Below the pieces are notes generated by a model. That model searched no databases. It was not told where the DNA came from and was given only the letters and a program-made list of their open reading frames with translations. Of a DNA stretch of 64,000 bases, positions 45,722 through 57,617 are shown in pieces; the stretch's first letter is position 1; each line of letters begins with the position of its first letter. This DNA comes from Heloderma charlesbogerti (Eukaryota; Chordata; Lepidosauria; Squamata; Helodermatidae), in contig JANEZZ010002665.1 in assembly GCA_026122225.1 (NCBI GenBank), positions 186,001 through 250,000 on the forward strand. Reading direction: 5' to 3'. Made by a program: the position numbers and the translations under genes.

Positions 45722-45878
45722 TCTTCCACAACCTGGGGCCCTCCAGATGGATTGGACTACAACTCCCAGCATTCCCAGCCAGTGCCGGGAGCTGTAGCCC
45801 AACACATCTAGGGGTACCTGGTTGGGGGATGCTGGAAGTTGTGGTCCAACACATCTGGAGGGGACCAGGTTGGGGGAG
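45722..45878. mobile_element. Palindromic MITE, one and a half copies
   Basis: CTTCCACAACCTGGGGCCCT, then AACTCCCAGCATTCCC, GGGAGCTGTAGCCCAACACA, GGTACCTGGTTGGGGGATGC and a further half GTTGTGGTCCAACACATCTG … ACCAGGTTGGGGGA. Confidence 0.65.
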
Positions 45879-46115
45879 GATGCTCTGAACCAAAGGCTTT
45901 CTGCAAGATAGATCCTGCAGGGGTCAAATCCAGGGTCAATGAATGCTGCTCCCCACCCCTGCTACCCTCAACCTCTGGCACCTGAAATTTTGCTGAGTGC
46001 TGTCCTCATCTTTTTCTTTTTTCGAGCTCAGCTCTGCAATCCTGAGGGCTAGAAGCTTGCCTGGGAAGTCACAAAAGATGAGTGTTAGAGACACCACATT
46101 CCAATGGTGGTTAAG

Positions 46116-46128
46116 CCCCCCCCCCCCC
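46116..46128. repeat. Poly-C run
   Basis: 13 or more C bases. Confidence 0.8.
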
Positions 46129-49100
46129 AAAGGGAGGAAACTTGGAAATCAAACAGAGGACAGAAAGCAGCCACAGGGCTGTTGGCCTCAAGTAACCAGC
46201 TTTTCCTTAAATTGATCTGTAGCCTGAATGTAAACCCTCTGCAGCAAGCGAGAAGGCATATTCAGTTTTTCTTCTGCATTAACAACCACCACAGGACAAG
46301 GAAGAGGGCTTAGAGAGGCTCTATTTTTTTTTTTTTTGGTCCCTTGCATGGGAATGGTTTAAGAGCAAGGTGGCCCGACACCTTGCTCTGGGAAAGTCCG
46401 CAGTCCCATGCTGGCTAACCACACATCCACTGCCTAGCCAGGCTTTTGCACAACCATGGAGCTCTTTTAGTGAGCATGGGGAACAAGTGAGGCAATGTAT
46501 CTGGACAGACTGGCTGTTCTTTAACTATGGTTCATGCAAACGTGAGCGGGGATTACTCAAGGTGATTTATTTGCAAAAGGAAACTTTGCTGCTGTGGAGG
46601 GAGGCAGATCAGGTCTTCAAACGCGCTGCTCCGATTGGGGGTGGACTACTGGTCCTGCAGACCATTTTCTCTGCCCCCTGGTGGCCAAACACCAGGATTT
46701 TATTAGTTAATGGTCAGCACATCTGGAGGGCCCCCAGTTGGGGAAGGCTGGAAGAAATGGGGCAAACTAAACAACCAACACATACGTGCCTGGCGTGTTC
46801 AAGCCTGTCCCCGGAGCCATCAGGGCTAGAAAACTGAGGGTCCTGTGTAATGATTCTCTGAAAGCTGAATTCTGCACCAGAACTGTTATGGTGGGTCCGG
46901 AAACAGAAAGGATCATAACTCTAACATCCGTATCCCTGTTCTGTACAATGGCAACCCTGAAGACAAAATTATGGAACCACTTTCAGGGCTAAGGAAGCAA
47001 GACCTCCTCTGCAAGGCCTTGCCAATTGCGATAGGTTTGCCCGCACTTTCACCGGAAAGGAAAAGAACAACAGTTTTCCAGTGGTCAGAAATCAGGCTCT
47101 CTCTCCAGCCCGATGTCTCCCCTCTCTCTGGATTGTCTATATAATATGCTTGTTGTACATCAGTGCCCGTAGCCGCGCATGGTGTCATGCTGGAGGGCAC
47201 AGTCACGCGCCATTCGCTGGAAAGCCCTCGCTGCTAGGCGGGGCCAAGTTCCTTCAGCAGCTTGGCTGCTTGTGAGGGGTGTTCAGCATGCACCTCAAAA
47301 ATACACTTCTGGGCCCTGGATCATAGCCTGGAGAACAGAGCAACCAAGGACAAAGACACTGGGTGTCCCTGAAGTTCGGGTATGGTAGAGAGGAAGGAGA
47401 AAGCTGCAGCTGAGCAGTCGAGCCCCTGCTTTGCAGGCAGAAGGGACCAGGTTTGATCCAGTGAGTTATGGAGCCTCCCATAAAGGAGAGAAAGATTCCT
47501 TCTAGGGTGAGGCTATCCCAACTTTTAAGACCCATGTGATGGATTCAGACAGATGCCTCCATCTCCCACCCCCACCAACCCCAACAGATGCGGTTTGCTC
47601 ATGCTCCAAATCTTGCCATCCCATGCAAGCACCCTTCGTGGATTTCCTACCACTTTTCTGCCACTGGAATAGCCACTTCTTTCTCTTCCCATACCCTTAC
47701 TTTGACAAAAGCTTCCCTGGGTGGCTAACCATGCCTTTTCGACAGATTGTACGTAGGTCCACCTGTTTGCCGAGTCCCTGCTTCACTCTTGCTGCCCTTG
47801 GGAAGAATTGTGTGTTTATGCTGACCATTTTCCCCCTCACATTTCAAACACTCTGGGGTAGGCGCCATTTCACTTTTTGTGTTAAAAACCAGTGGTATTT
47901 CTAGCTTGTTTATTAACATGTTTGGGGGCAGTTTCTAGCTTCCTGGATAGAACAAAAACAGCAAAGATTGCCTTTAAAGTTCCCCTCAGCTTAAACAACA
48001 AGCCATAGAGACGATGGCCCCCCAAACCTCCATTTTCCACAATGACACTTTTGACGTGTCCGTGTTTATTATCATCATCATCACCACCACCTATTATGGA
48101 CAGTGTTCTTGACTAATGGGGGAAATTCCATACTTATCAGAGCAAAGACCTTTGAAATCTATCTCTCATATTCCAGATGTGCTCTCAGCATGATGGAGAC
48201 CAGCTCTTGGCGAAGCCTGAAGCTCCATCACAGCAAAACCCCCAGGATGTTCTGAGTCAGTCTTGGAGATGGGTTGTTTGTAGAAGCAAATTTGCAGACA
48301 GCAGGAACATATTTTGAACCATTTCTCCCGTGGGGACACCAGAGCATGCTTCTCTAGACTAAGCACCCCCTAATTAAACAGAACGGTACACTAAGTAGAA
48401 GCCTAGGTAGCAGCTTTCGACAACCTGGTGCTTTCCAGATGTGTTGGACTACAACTCCCAGCACCCTCTGTCAGCATGGCCAACATTAAATAGGTTAGGT
48501 CATTCCTTTAACTCAAGAAGCTGCTGCTGCTATGATTTAAGGCATCTTTAAAAACCTATCTTGTATCTTGGCGAACGCACACCCAAACTTTCGCATCCCA
48601 CAGAATTCGTCTTTCGGCAAAGAGCCATGAATCTCAAAAAAAATGCATCCTGCTAAGCACCAGGTTGGAAGCGGCTGGTCCAGGAGAACATACACAGCCT
48701 GACATAATCTCCACTATTCTTCAGCATTGCTATTTGAACTGGCTATACACACACGCGCGCACTACCCTACTGTTTCATTCAAAGAGCACGGAGCTTTTGC
48801 TGAAGCAAAGCTAAACCAGCCTGGAAAGAATGTTATCTTCCCTACTTTGGGCCGGTCCTTCCTAAACATAATAAATCACAGTACCCGTCTACGCTCTGGA
48901 ATCCCAGCTTTTCAGCCGATACCCAAGGAAAGAGAGAGCGTTTGAATCAAGCCATACCATCAAGTGGTATGGAGCCGCATCGTCAAGAATCAGCATCCAT
49001 CAGGAAATTACATTTAAATTAACCCACCAGGTTTCCAAAGCTCTAAGCACAAGTCAAAATCAAAATGATGGGACTTATTCTTCTTTGTCACCCTTCCCGT

Positions 49101-49235
49101 GTTCTCTTGCAATCTAAAGTTTAGAAGCTCCTTGGGATAGGGGGCGTCTTTTTTTTTTTTACTGTGTTGTAAAGTGCTATGTACATTAATGGTATTATAT
49201 AAAATCAGAATAATCAAGAAACATTTCTGTCTGTA

Positions 49236-49275
49236 TATACACACACACACACACACACACACAATCACACACACA
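49236..49275. repeat. (CA)n microsatellite
   Basis: CA dinucleotides with a short interruption (AATC) near 49263. Confidence 0.9.
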
Positions 49276-51519
49276 GATTTAGCTTCCCAAACCTTTTTTC
49301 TTTTGTCCTCAGAAGTCCAAAGCACACCTGTCATTCCACATTTCATAGCATGTCACCACTTTCAAAGACACTAACGTGTTGTGTTACATTTCATTTCTAT
49401 CCAGTCCCAATTAGCATCAATTGTTTTGTGTTCTTAAGTTAGAAATTGTAGCCAGAATACATTTGGATGGAAGCCCCTGTCTGTTTGCTGTATAGACAAA
49501 ATCACTCTCAGCTGTTCAGGTGAGACAGCCTCTCTGAACATAACATGGCAATTTGACAACCCTAAGTTGCTCAGGTACCGCATTTTCTCTGTCTAGCCAT
49601 GGCCAAAATAAGTGTGTGTGTATACACACATGCACACATATGTGCACCTTCTTCTCTCTACTCTTTTAAAAAGTACATTTCTTCTTATGAGCTTTTGGCT
49701 CAGAATGCAGCTAAGTAGATTGCTGCAACCTGTCCCTGAAAACTGTTGAAACATGTTTGCTGCAGCCTCCCATCATTGAGGCAGCAAGTGTGTACGGACA
49801 GAAAAAAACACAAACAGCGGCAAGGAGCACATTCTTAGCAATTCAAACCACAACTTAAAAAAATTCAAGGCTTTCTTTCTTTCTCTCTCCTTGGAGTTGT
49901 GGGAGAGTTTCTACCTCCTCTTTGCACAGAATCTGTTTAACTGAAGGAGCCTTTAAAAGCCTCTTGTGCAGAGATCTCTATATACATACAGACTTGTGCA
50001 TTACAGTTGCTGTCTCAGATTTTGTAATCAAAGTTTCGAGAGGTGAGCAAAAGCATCGGTGCCTTTTTAGAAGGGCAAAAGAAAAACCTCGCCAACCTTG
50101 GTTTCCTCAACATCGCACAGGACCATTTAGGCACCTCATTAAAAAAAAATTAAAATTAAAACACGTACCTGGGGTTCCGACAGTTTCAGCCGTGCTTCTG
50201 CTCTGGCTCATCCGTGTCTTGTCTCGCCAAAACCCCTACATTTGCTTTGGAGGCTATGGGCCACTGTGTATCAAGGGGAGGCGTTTTGTATACCCTACTC
50301 ACATGGTCCGATTCTCAGATAATCTACTGCCAAAGAGCTCTTTAAGAATTTTTTACGTCACTTTCTTTCTTCTTCTCCTTTTTTTTCTATAAAGTCAAAT
50401 AAACTTTATGCTTTGCCAGGGCTGCAGCTCCAACTCTCCTCCTAGAGGTGGGAGACTACATTGAACAGCAACCAGCTCACAAAGGCTCAAGAGAACAGGG
50501 CAGCAGTAGCACCAGCACCTCTGGAAACAGAGTGGTTTGGATCGCAGCTATAAATGGACAGAGGAAAGGAAGTTGGGATGGAGACTGGAGAGGGAAGTCT
50601 TGGAGGATGAGGCAGGTGGTGCTTTGGTGCATGCTAGAAAAAGAGCAAAAGCTTTAGCACCAGGAAAAAGGCAACTTTGGGAAAAACAAAGGAACGGGGG
50701 AAAGGACTTAATTTGTGTTATGAAGCTCCCAACAAAAAATGCCCCAGAGGCTGATGAGGCTGCTTTTAATATGCAACACTCATTTTGGAGAGTCATTAAT
50801 GTAACTCTCTGGCATCCATATATTATCTTACATGAGATTGATAATTAGGATGTCTAACTAGCTGTGAATAGGGAGAATTATGATAATAGGTAGATATTTC
50901 TGGTGTAGGTTTACCGTTTTATATTGAGTTATACTACTATATTGTTCCAATTGCGTTGAAAATCCAATGAGGAATATTTGGGGTGGGGGTCTTCCTGCCC
51001 TCCCAGGCAAAAGAGCAGAAAGGGAAAACAGCTCCTCTCCACAGCGGCGCAGCAAGGTCATTTCGGACCCTGGACCTAATGGTCTTATGGAGTTCCGCCT
51101 TTTGGACGGCAATGGGTGACATCTCAGTTGTAAAGCGCACAACTGACATTTCTTTCCCCCATTTCAACTGCCATCCCATGTTTTACAACTGCTTCTACAT
51201 TCCTGATAGAACCACAGCAACAGAACTGTCTGCCAACCCTGCTATAAAAAAAATATACTCTGACCAGGTTGCATTTTAAACTCACTTAAATCAATGCACC
51301 GTTATGACTACAGGAATACAATGGAGTTTGCTTTTGCACCTGCTGCTCTCCGGGTGGTCTTCTGGGGGACCCCCCGAGCTGTGGGGCTCAGGGCTTGGGT
51401 CCCACGGCCCAACCCTTGCTGTGCCACTGCACATGCAAACACCCCAAGTCCTCTTTGGTGGAGTCATACGAAGGGACCGATGGACCAGCAGCAGAGCACA
51501 CACTTCACATGCAGAAGGT

Positions 51520-51718
51520 TAAGGGAGGGCCTGTGGCTCCGTGACAGAGCTCTTCCTTTGTATGCAGAAGGTGCCAGGTTAGATCCGCGACATCTGCAGG
51601 CAAGGCTGGAAAAATTCCCGTCTGAAACCTTGGAGGGCAGCTGCCAGTCAGTGTCAACAATACTGGGTTACATGGGCCAAAGGTCTGAATCAGTACAAGG
51701 TAATGGCCTCGGTTCCCA
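51520..51718 (+). mobile_element. tRNA-derived squamate SINE, cluster copy 1
   Basis: GGGCCTGTGGCTCCGTGACA, then TGTATGCAGAAGGTGCCAGG, CTGCCAGTCAGTGTCAACAA and GGTCTGAATCAGTACAAGG. Same family as 8232-8447. Confidence 0.8.
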
Positions 51719-51771
51719 TTTAAATCAACCCTTTATTCAGAGCCAAGAGGAGTAGAATCTTATTTAATGTT

Positions 51772-51972
51772 TAGAGGAGGACTGTAGCTTAGTGGTAGAG
51801 CCCCTGCTTCGCAGGCAGAAAGCCCCAGGTACAATCCCGGGCAGCATCTCCAGGTAGAGGAAGGAGAGGTATCTTCCTGAAACCACAGAGAGCCACTGCT
51901 GATAGTGCTGACAATACTGGGCTAGATGGACCCAGGATCTGACTTGGTATAAGGCAGCTTCCTTGGTTCCTA
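51772..51972 (+). mobile_element. tRNA-derived squamate SINE, cluster copy 2
   Basis: ACTGTAGCTTAGTGGTAGAG, GCTTCGCAGGCAGAAAGCCC, CAATCCCGGGCAGCATCTCC then TATAAGGCAGCTTCCTTGGT. The best preserved of the cluster. Confidence 0.85.
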
Positions 51973-51979
51973 CGGTCCT

Positions 51980-52146
51980 AGTTCAATCCACACCATCTCC
52001 AGTGAAATAAGGATTGGGTCATAAGGTGATGGGGAAAGAAACTTCTTGGCCCGAGACCCTGGAGTACTGCTGCCAGTCAGGGTAGAACACATTTGGCCGG
52101 ATGGGCCGAAAGCTTGAGTTGGTAGAAGGGAGCTTCCGATGTTCTC
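51980..52146 (+). repeat. tRNA-derived squamate SINE, cluster copy 3 (head missing)
   Basis: Starts at the B-box side (TAGTTCAATCCACACCATCT) and ends GAGTTGGTAGAAGGGAGCTT then CCGATGTTCTC. Confidence 0.7.
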
Positions 52147-52158
52147 CGTGATACTGCT

Positions 52159-52240
52159 GTGTGTGGGGGGGTCACAGCTCAGTGGAGGAGCCCCTGCTTT
52201 GCCTGCAAGAGCCCCCAGATTTCAGTCCTGTTGAAAGGAC
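52159..52240 (+). repeat. tRNA-derived squamate SINE, cluster copy 4 (head only)
   Basis: TCACAGCTCAGTGGAGGAGC, CTGCTTTGCCTGCAAGAGCC, then TTTCAGTCCTG; the body is missing. Confidence 0.65.
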
Positions 52241-53089
52241 CAGGGAGCGGGTAGAGTTGCCAACGCAGCTTTCTGAAGAAACTTTATAAAAGAGGCTGGG
52301 TTGGCACAGGGCATCGGACCACCCCAGGAGACACTCCCACCACCCCTTAAAGAAAACCCATCTTCTGCACCATTGCAAGGGAATGTTGGGGTACCCTCTC
52401 TTGGAGGGCATGTCGTTTCATTGGTATTCCTCTGAAACAAAACAGGAAAAGAAAATGGTTAGTAGAGATGTCCCACCCACCCAAAGGGAAGCCCAGGTAG
52501 GAGGAAGGATGGTTTTTTGTTATTCGGATACCTGGATATTTTAGGCTTGATGTATAGCGCAGTTTTGGATTTGGTTTTCAGATCCTTTGGGGAGGTTTTC
52601 TTTAAGTTAACACATAAAGTTTCAGATTTGAGGATAAATATAAGGTTATTAAGATACTGAACCCCATTGCGATTCCAGTTCACTGTAATTCAATTCCGTA
52701 TGTAAGGTCTGTGTTTTGTTAGATGAAAAAGCTGTAATATTTTCTATGTGCTCATGTAATTTAAAACTCAATAAAAATATTTTAAAATGTCGGGAGAAAC
52801 ATTTTGCAGGGGACTTCGGCAGTACCATGCAAAACAGAGAACTGAATGGGGAAATATAGAACTTTTTTGCCTCTCTTTCCTGCCCCCCTCATGTTCCACC
52901 TTTACTACTTTCTCCCCCCCCACTACCCAAAAGGATAATGAGAGGCGTTGCTGCCATCTGAAGGTTAGCTGTGGTACCGCAGAGCTAGCCAAATAGGCTG
53001 ATGGAGGAATGGGTGCCGGGCTTATGCGGGTGCTCAGGGACGGTGGGAGGGAGGGAGGCCCCTGCCTCACAGGAAAAGGCATTTATTTA

Positions 53090-53730
53090 TTTACTACATC
53101 ATCACGTTCACAAATGCAGAATTAAACTATGGAATCGGCTACCACAAGATGTAGTGATGGCCATCATTTCAGATGGCTTTAAAAGGGAATTAAGACCAAT
53201 CCACGGAGAAGAAGCCATCAAAGGCTACTAGTCCTTGTGGCTATATGCTACCTCCACCATCAGAGGCAGGATGCCTCTCAGTTAGGATTGGGAGGACCAG
53301 TCCTCTGATTTCCTCCTCGAAGCTCATCTCACCTCGCTCCCAAACACGAGCACCGAAATGCACACCTCCCCCATCGACCAAAGCATGATTTTTTTAAAAA
53401 AAATGCGTATTTTAAAGTCTGCATTTTAAAAACAATGGACATGTTTTCAAATGCGATTGCAATCTCAAGGATGCGTCGGCATTTTTCGAGAAACATGCTC
53501 CCGTTCAGAGCTGTGAATGGGGCAAGTTGATGATTTGCAAACAGAAACAAAATCCTGGTACATCCTACCTCTTAATACCACTTGCTGGCGAACATGAGCA
53601 GGTGGATGCTATTAATCCCACTCTTGTCTTACTTGTGGGTTTCCCACAGCCAGCTGGTTGGCCACTGTGGGGACAGAATGCTGGACAAGATGGACCTTGG
53701 TCTGATCCAGTAGCGATCTTATGTTCTGAT
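53090..53730 (+). mobile_element. CR1-clade LINE 3' end split by a nested insertion
   Basis: 53090-53278 encodes CRIKLWNRLPQDVVMAIIS-like then KGY and the start of the 3' UTR. The UTR resumes at about 53574 (CTTGCTGGCGAACATGAGCA) and ends GGTCTGATCCAGTAGCGATC. Same CR1 family as at 28.9-30.5 and 36.4 kb. Confidence 0.75.
53279..53573. mobile_element. Insertion inside the CR1 copy (GGGATGTG-like family?)
   Basis: About 295 bp that break the CR1 UTR between GCCTCT and the (C)AGTTGCTGG consensus. The content (GAAATGCACACCTCCCC, AAAAAAATGCGTATTTT, GCATTTTTCGAGAAACATG) resembles the element at 36126-36370. Terminal repeats and target duplication were not clearly found. Confidence 0.45.
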
Positions 53731-53756
53731 GGACATGACAGTCAGGGATGGAACCT

Positions 53757-54085
53757 CCATGTAACAGATTCAGTTTACCTTTGTTTCAAATACAACTGCC
53801 CTACCACAGTCAACACAGGCTGGTCTCTATGCAAAAGAATAAACGGACACAAATCTAGCATCAGGAATAACAATGTTCAGAAACCAGCAGGGGAACATGT
53901 CCTCCTAACAGGACACAGTGTTACTCACCTTAAAGTGGCCATTCTTGAACAAAGGAATTTCAAAGACAGATATCAACGGGAAATGGCAGAAGTCCCATTC
54001 ATAAAAAGATTCAACTTTATTTCCTGTGGTTTGATAAGGACAAAAGTTCCTTTTCTTTTTTTAATCACTATGTATGCCCATGGGC
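53757..54085 (+). mobile_element. Penelope-like element fragment with GIY-YIG endonuclease part
   Basis: One frame, open from 53527 to 54132 (through the CR1 end), reads SLCKRINGHKSSIRNNNVQK, PAGEHVLLTGHSVTHLKVAI and LEQRNFKDRYQREMAEVPFI then FNFISCGL. The pattern R..GH.S.I….KP..EH….GHS…LKV.ILEQ…..R..RE…I is that of the GIY-YIG domain at the C-terminus of Penelope-like proteins. The N-terminal part with the GIY and YIG tripeptides themselves is degraded (FKYNCPTTVNTGW). A likely 3' UTR follows to about 54340 (GTTTATGGCAGAATAAAATG, GTTAGTCTTTAAGGTACCGC). Not a host gene as far as I can tell. Confidence 0.65.
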
Positions 54086-54651
54086 CCACCATTGCAATGA
54101 TGTTTGTGTTATCACCCGACAACGTTGTGTAAATGGCACCTGTTAAGGGAATCATCACAGGTCGTACTTTTTTTGCATTTCAGTTCCCTCTGACAACACA
54201 GTTTATATCTCTCCTGGCTCCCGGCATGTGTATATAAATCTGCCAATTTGAGGTTAACATGTTATGCTCATCTATGAAAGTTTATGGCAGAATAAAATGG
54301 TTAGTCTTTAAGGTACCGCAAGCCTCTTCGTTGTTTTCTGCAACAGACTCACACAATGGCCCTTCTGTGTCGGACGCAGGAAGCTGGGCTAGCTGAACCC
54401 ATTTTGGTTCAATCCAGTCAGAGTCCTTGTGTTCTAGGTGGTAAGGAAGCACATTTTGGAAAACTGGAGGAGAAAGATCCCTTCCGCCTGCAGCGGGCCA
54501 TCAACCTGCCAGAAATTACTTCTGCTGGCAACATGTGCTGGCGCTGTGGGGATTGGGGACTTAGGTGGTCTTGCTTGCAAGGACTCTTGGAGGGCCAAAA
54601 AGTTTGATCCATGTGTGTCAGGAAATCCTTGCTCAGTGCTAAGAGATAACG

Positions 54652-54755
54652 ATTCAGTGGGGCAGGGAGAGGACAGCAAAAGACTCCTGATCTTAGGATA
54701 AATATTCAGTGGGGCAGGGAGAGGACAGCAAAAGACTCCTGATCTTAGGATAAAT
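54652..54755. repeat. Perfect tandem duplication, 2 × 52 bp
   Basis: 54652-54703 and 54704-54755 are identical, each from ATTCAGTGGGGCAGGGAGAG to CTTAGGATAAAT. Confidence 0.92.
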
Positions 54756-55329
54756 TATGCAAATAAACAAAACAGAGACAAATGTAATTTGATTTGCCTG
54801 TGCTGCCCCATTTTGGCCTCCTGTATTCAGAACTCGATTCACAGGTGGGCGTTCTTGCTTTTTGCAGAATTTGGACTTCGTTGGCTTGGACAAAGGTGGC
54901 ACTGGGGTGCAGCCTGGGTAAACGAGGGCAGGGAGAGTGTTCATAGTGGCTACTTAGACATATAAATGCAAGCATGGCCAGCACTCCACATTGTGTCATA
55001 TAGAGGTTTGGTCCACGTACGTCTGTGTGTATTCCGAAATGGAGATCAGGCGTCGAATTCAGCAGGATGGGCGTCTCCTAGGGTTTGTTTGAAAAAGCAC
55101 ATCGCTAGCCTTTAAGGGGGGTTTATATAAAACACACAGATGAATTGTCACACTAGATCAGAGAAAGATCCATTCAGTTCAACGTTCTTTTCCCACCAGC
55201 CTCCAGCTGGGTATCTCAAAGAACCATGTGAGCAGGGTAGGAAAATGCAATGGCTGGCTCTCCACTTTCGCAAACATCTGCACGCTGATAAATCCAGCAC
55301 TCCACACCCAAAACGTTGCTCTTCTTCTG

Positions 55330-55640
55330 GTCCCTCTGATCTTGGAGGCACCCTTGGTGAGAACACAGGAGAAGGCCTTCCCGGTGGCTGCTCCCAAGCT
55401 CTGCAACACCCCAACGAGGGAGGCCAAGCTGTTCTTCCCTCTCTGTTGGCCTTGCACCAAGCAGAGACGTTTTTATTCAGGCAGGCCCTTGGCCTGTTGC
55501 CAAAGGGGTTTTAATGGGTTGCTGTTTATTTCTTTCGTGTTTGTAATTTATTTGTTTTTATGTTCTGTTTTAATTAAGGGTTTGTTTTAAATCTGGATTT
55601 TATGGTGAGCCACTTTGAGCGCTGTTTGGGGGCAAACAAT
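55330..55640 (+). mobile_element. LINE (L2/CR1-like) 3' end
   Basis: Encodes REKAFPVAAPKLCNTPTRE-like residues (cf. the R.AFS.AAP.LWN.LP pattern). A T-rich 3' UTR follows with TGGTGAGCCACTTTGAGCGC and TTTGGGGGCAAACAAT. 5'-truncated. Confidence 0.6.
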
Positions 55641-55940
55641 CAGGGACATCAGGGCTAGACTGAGGGCAAGCAAGGCCATTCCACCAGCCCTGCTGAAAGT
55701 CTGCCAGATTTTCTCCCTCTTCCCCCCTCACCCCTTCTTCCTTGCCTGTCATGTCTTTTTAGATTGGAAGCCTGCAGGCAGGGACTGTCTTGTTTTACAC
55801 ATTATATGTAGGCCACTATGGGAGCCATTTTGGAGGAGGAGGATAAAAATACCACTGCTACTAGCCCCATGAGCATAGCCACATCCTGGCCCCCGTTTCT
55901 TGGACAGAGCAAAGGAGGCTAGAATTCTGGAACTAGGATG

Positions 55941-55981
55941 GAGAGGGGGGGGGGGGAGAGGGAGAGAGAGAGAGAGAGAGA
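55941..55981. repeat. G-run plus (GA)n microsatellite
   Basis: About 12 G, then GAGAGGGAGAGAGAG… to 55981. Confidence 0.9.
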
Positions 55982-56999
55982 AACTATCACTTAAATATTA
56001 CCAGAGACAAAGACCAACTTTCCCCTCCATCCACGCTTTCTGTACAGGCTGAAGGGAAAAAGATAAGCAATGCAAAAGGCACAAGTTTTAAAAATCCTCC
56101 AGATGAAAGCAACAGTTTTGTACAAGCCTCCAAACGGAAAATCCGGCCTTGCCAACTTCGCTTTCCCCCCTCCCATTCTGGCTTGTCAAATTCCATCATC
56201 ATCTGCGCTGGCACAGATGCACTCGATGGTTTGTTTCATAAACTGAAACCATAACTCACCTTGACGGCTCCAGCCTCTTAAGCTAAACAACATCAAGCTT
56301 AATAGGGAGCGTGCAAAATCAAAAACAAATGTGGACAGTGAAGGGGGTTATTGGGCCTCAGGAAGACCCCCCCCCCCAAGCCAGGTTTTAAGACAGTGAT
56401 GTAACTACAACTTTAACCCCAAAGCACTTGGATTTCATCTGGGCCAGATGAAGACACCAGCCATGTTTGGTTCTGAGGTGGCTCCTTTGCTCACTTCCAT
56501 CAAGAAGCGTCTCCATCTTTTGCACAAAACAGGAGGAGCCCAGCAAATCTCCGCACAGGCTTGGCAGGAAACCTTCCTAGTCGAGGCTTTGCAAGTAGAC
56601 CCAATTTCAGCCTATGTTATTTCACATCCCACAAAGCGGCCTCCCTAACCTTCATCCCTTTCAGACTGTTCTCTCCCCACCCCTCCGGTTCTCAGCAGGC
56701 ACCTCTGAATCTGCCTGTATTCTCTGGAATTTTCCTGCAGCTCCAGATCTCACAAGGGGAAAGGACACCCATGGCGAAAGCCACAGCCTCGAGATTCCCA
56801 ATGTATTTCAAGCTGTTCCCAGGGGGAAATTACCCAACAGTTAAAATATGAAAAAGAAAAACACTAAATGGATCAGTTCTCCTCCAGGTTGCTCAGATGT
56901 AGACAGATACATTGAACATGTGAAAGCATTTAACAACAATAATCTTTAAAACAACAGCTGCAGGGCTGTGTGTGCTCAGGATCAGGGCTGTCCTGCAGG

Positions 57000-57320
57000 G
57001 GATGGGGTGGGGGGAGACGGACAACTGAGGCCTGGGGGCCAAATCCGGCACTCAGGATCCCCCAGAAGGCCCTGCACCATTTCCCCTGACCACAGATTGT
57101 TTGGTGGTTCCTGGCTTTTGCGCAGTTTTCCACCCTTTCTAAAAGGTTGAAATGCCTCTCTTAAGGCGTAGTTACTGGTAGTAAAAGAAGAATTATGCTG
57201 GCATTTTTGGCTCCACCCCTTCTACATTTGACCCTGCCCACCTCTAGAATGCGGCCCCAGAGAGCTTCTCTGAAAGGGAATTCAGCCCCTAGGATGAAAG
57301 AGGTTCAACACCCCTGCTGT
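57000..57320 (+). repeat. GC-rich interspersed repeat (about 320 bp), fullest copy
   Basis: CAACTGAGGCCTGGGGGCCA, then CCAGAAGGCCCTGCACC, GTTTGGTGGTTCCTGGCTTT, TAGAATGCGGCCCCAGAGAG and GAAAGAGGTTCAACACCCCT. The order is the same at 37797-38117 and 41435-41760. Confidence 0.65.
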
Positions 57321-57323
57321 GAA

Positions 57324-57411
57324 TAAAATAAGAACATGTTCATGGCTGGCTGGGGAATGCTGGGACTTGTAGGACTTTTTTCAGTCTAAACATGCATAGG
57401 ATTGCACCCTA
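57324..57411 (-). repeat. Half MITE (GGGTGCAATCCTATGCATG family)
   Basis: On – it starts AGGGTGCAATCCTATGCATG, TTTAGACTGAAAAAAGTCC, then ACAAGTCCCAGCATTCCC. Confidence 0.6.
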
Positions 57412-57617
57412 AATGCCTTGATCTTACGGCTTTCAGTAACATCTGCAGAGTTAACATAAAACAGGCAGGACATACATTTTGCAGACAAGTAGCCAAGGTT
57501 GCCATTTGGACCAGCAAGGGGACAGCGCTCGTGTGGTCTGGTCTGCAGGAGCTACATGTGCCAAATCAATATGAGAACAATCCTCAGCCAGGAAGGACCC
57601 CCAAACAGACACTCTGG

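Larger units (their letters stand above)
45880..51519. other. Intergenic SLC6A4–BLMH, no gene recognised
   Basis: The largest repeat-poor block of the window is about 47.9-50.9 kb; if regulatory sequence for SLC6A4 exists upstream, this is where I would look, but the sequence alone does not show it. Also present are a SINE fragment (47400-47512), a split MITE (48414-48485 and 48655-48680) and a (CA)n run. Open frames of 122-156 codons here do not resemble known proteins. Confidence 0.45.

Noticed and set aside
46370..46837. 155-codon open frame on +
   Set aside because: No domain; its 3' part carries MITE remnants (GAGGGCCCCCAGTTGGGGAAGG). Treated as chance.
49922..50392. 156-codon open frame on +
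   Set aside because: Unlike any family I know; Lys/Phe/Leu-rich end from AT-rich sequence; no splice or start context. Not enough to call a gene.
51772..51850. tRNA gene
   Set aside because: A and B boxes are present, but the sequence continues into the SINE body and recurs many times; it is a SINE head, not a tRNA gene. The same holds for the other SINE heads.
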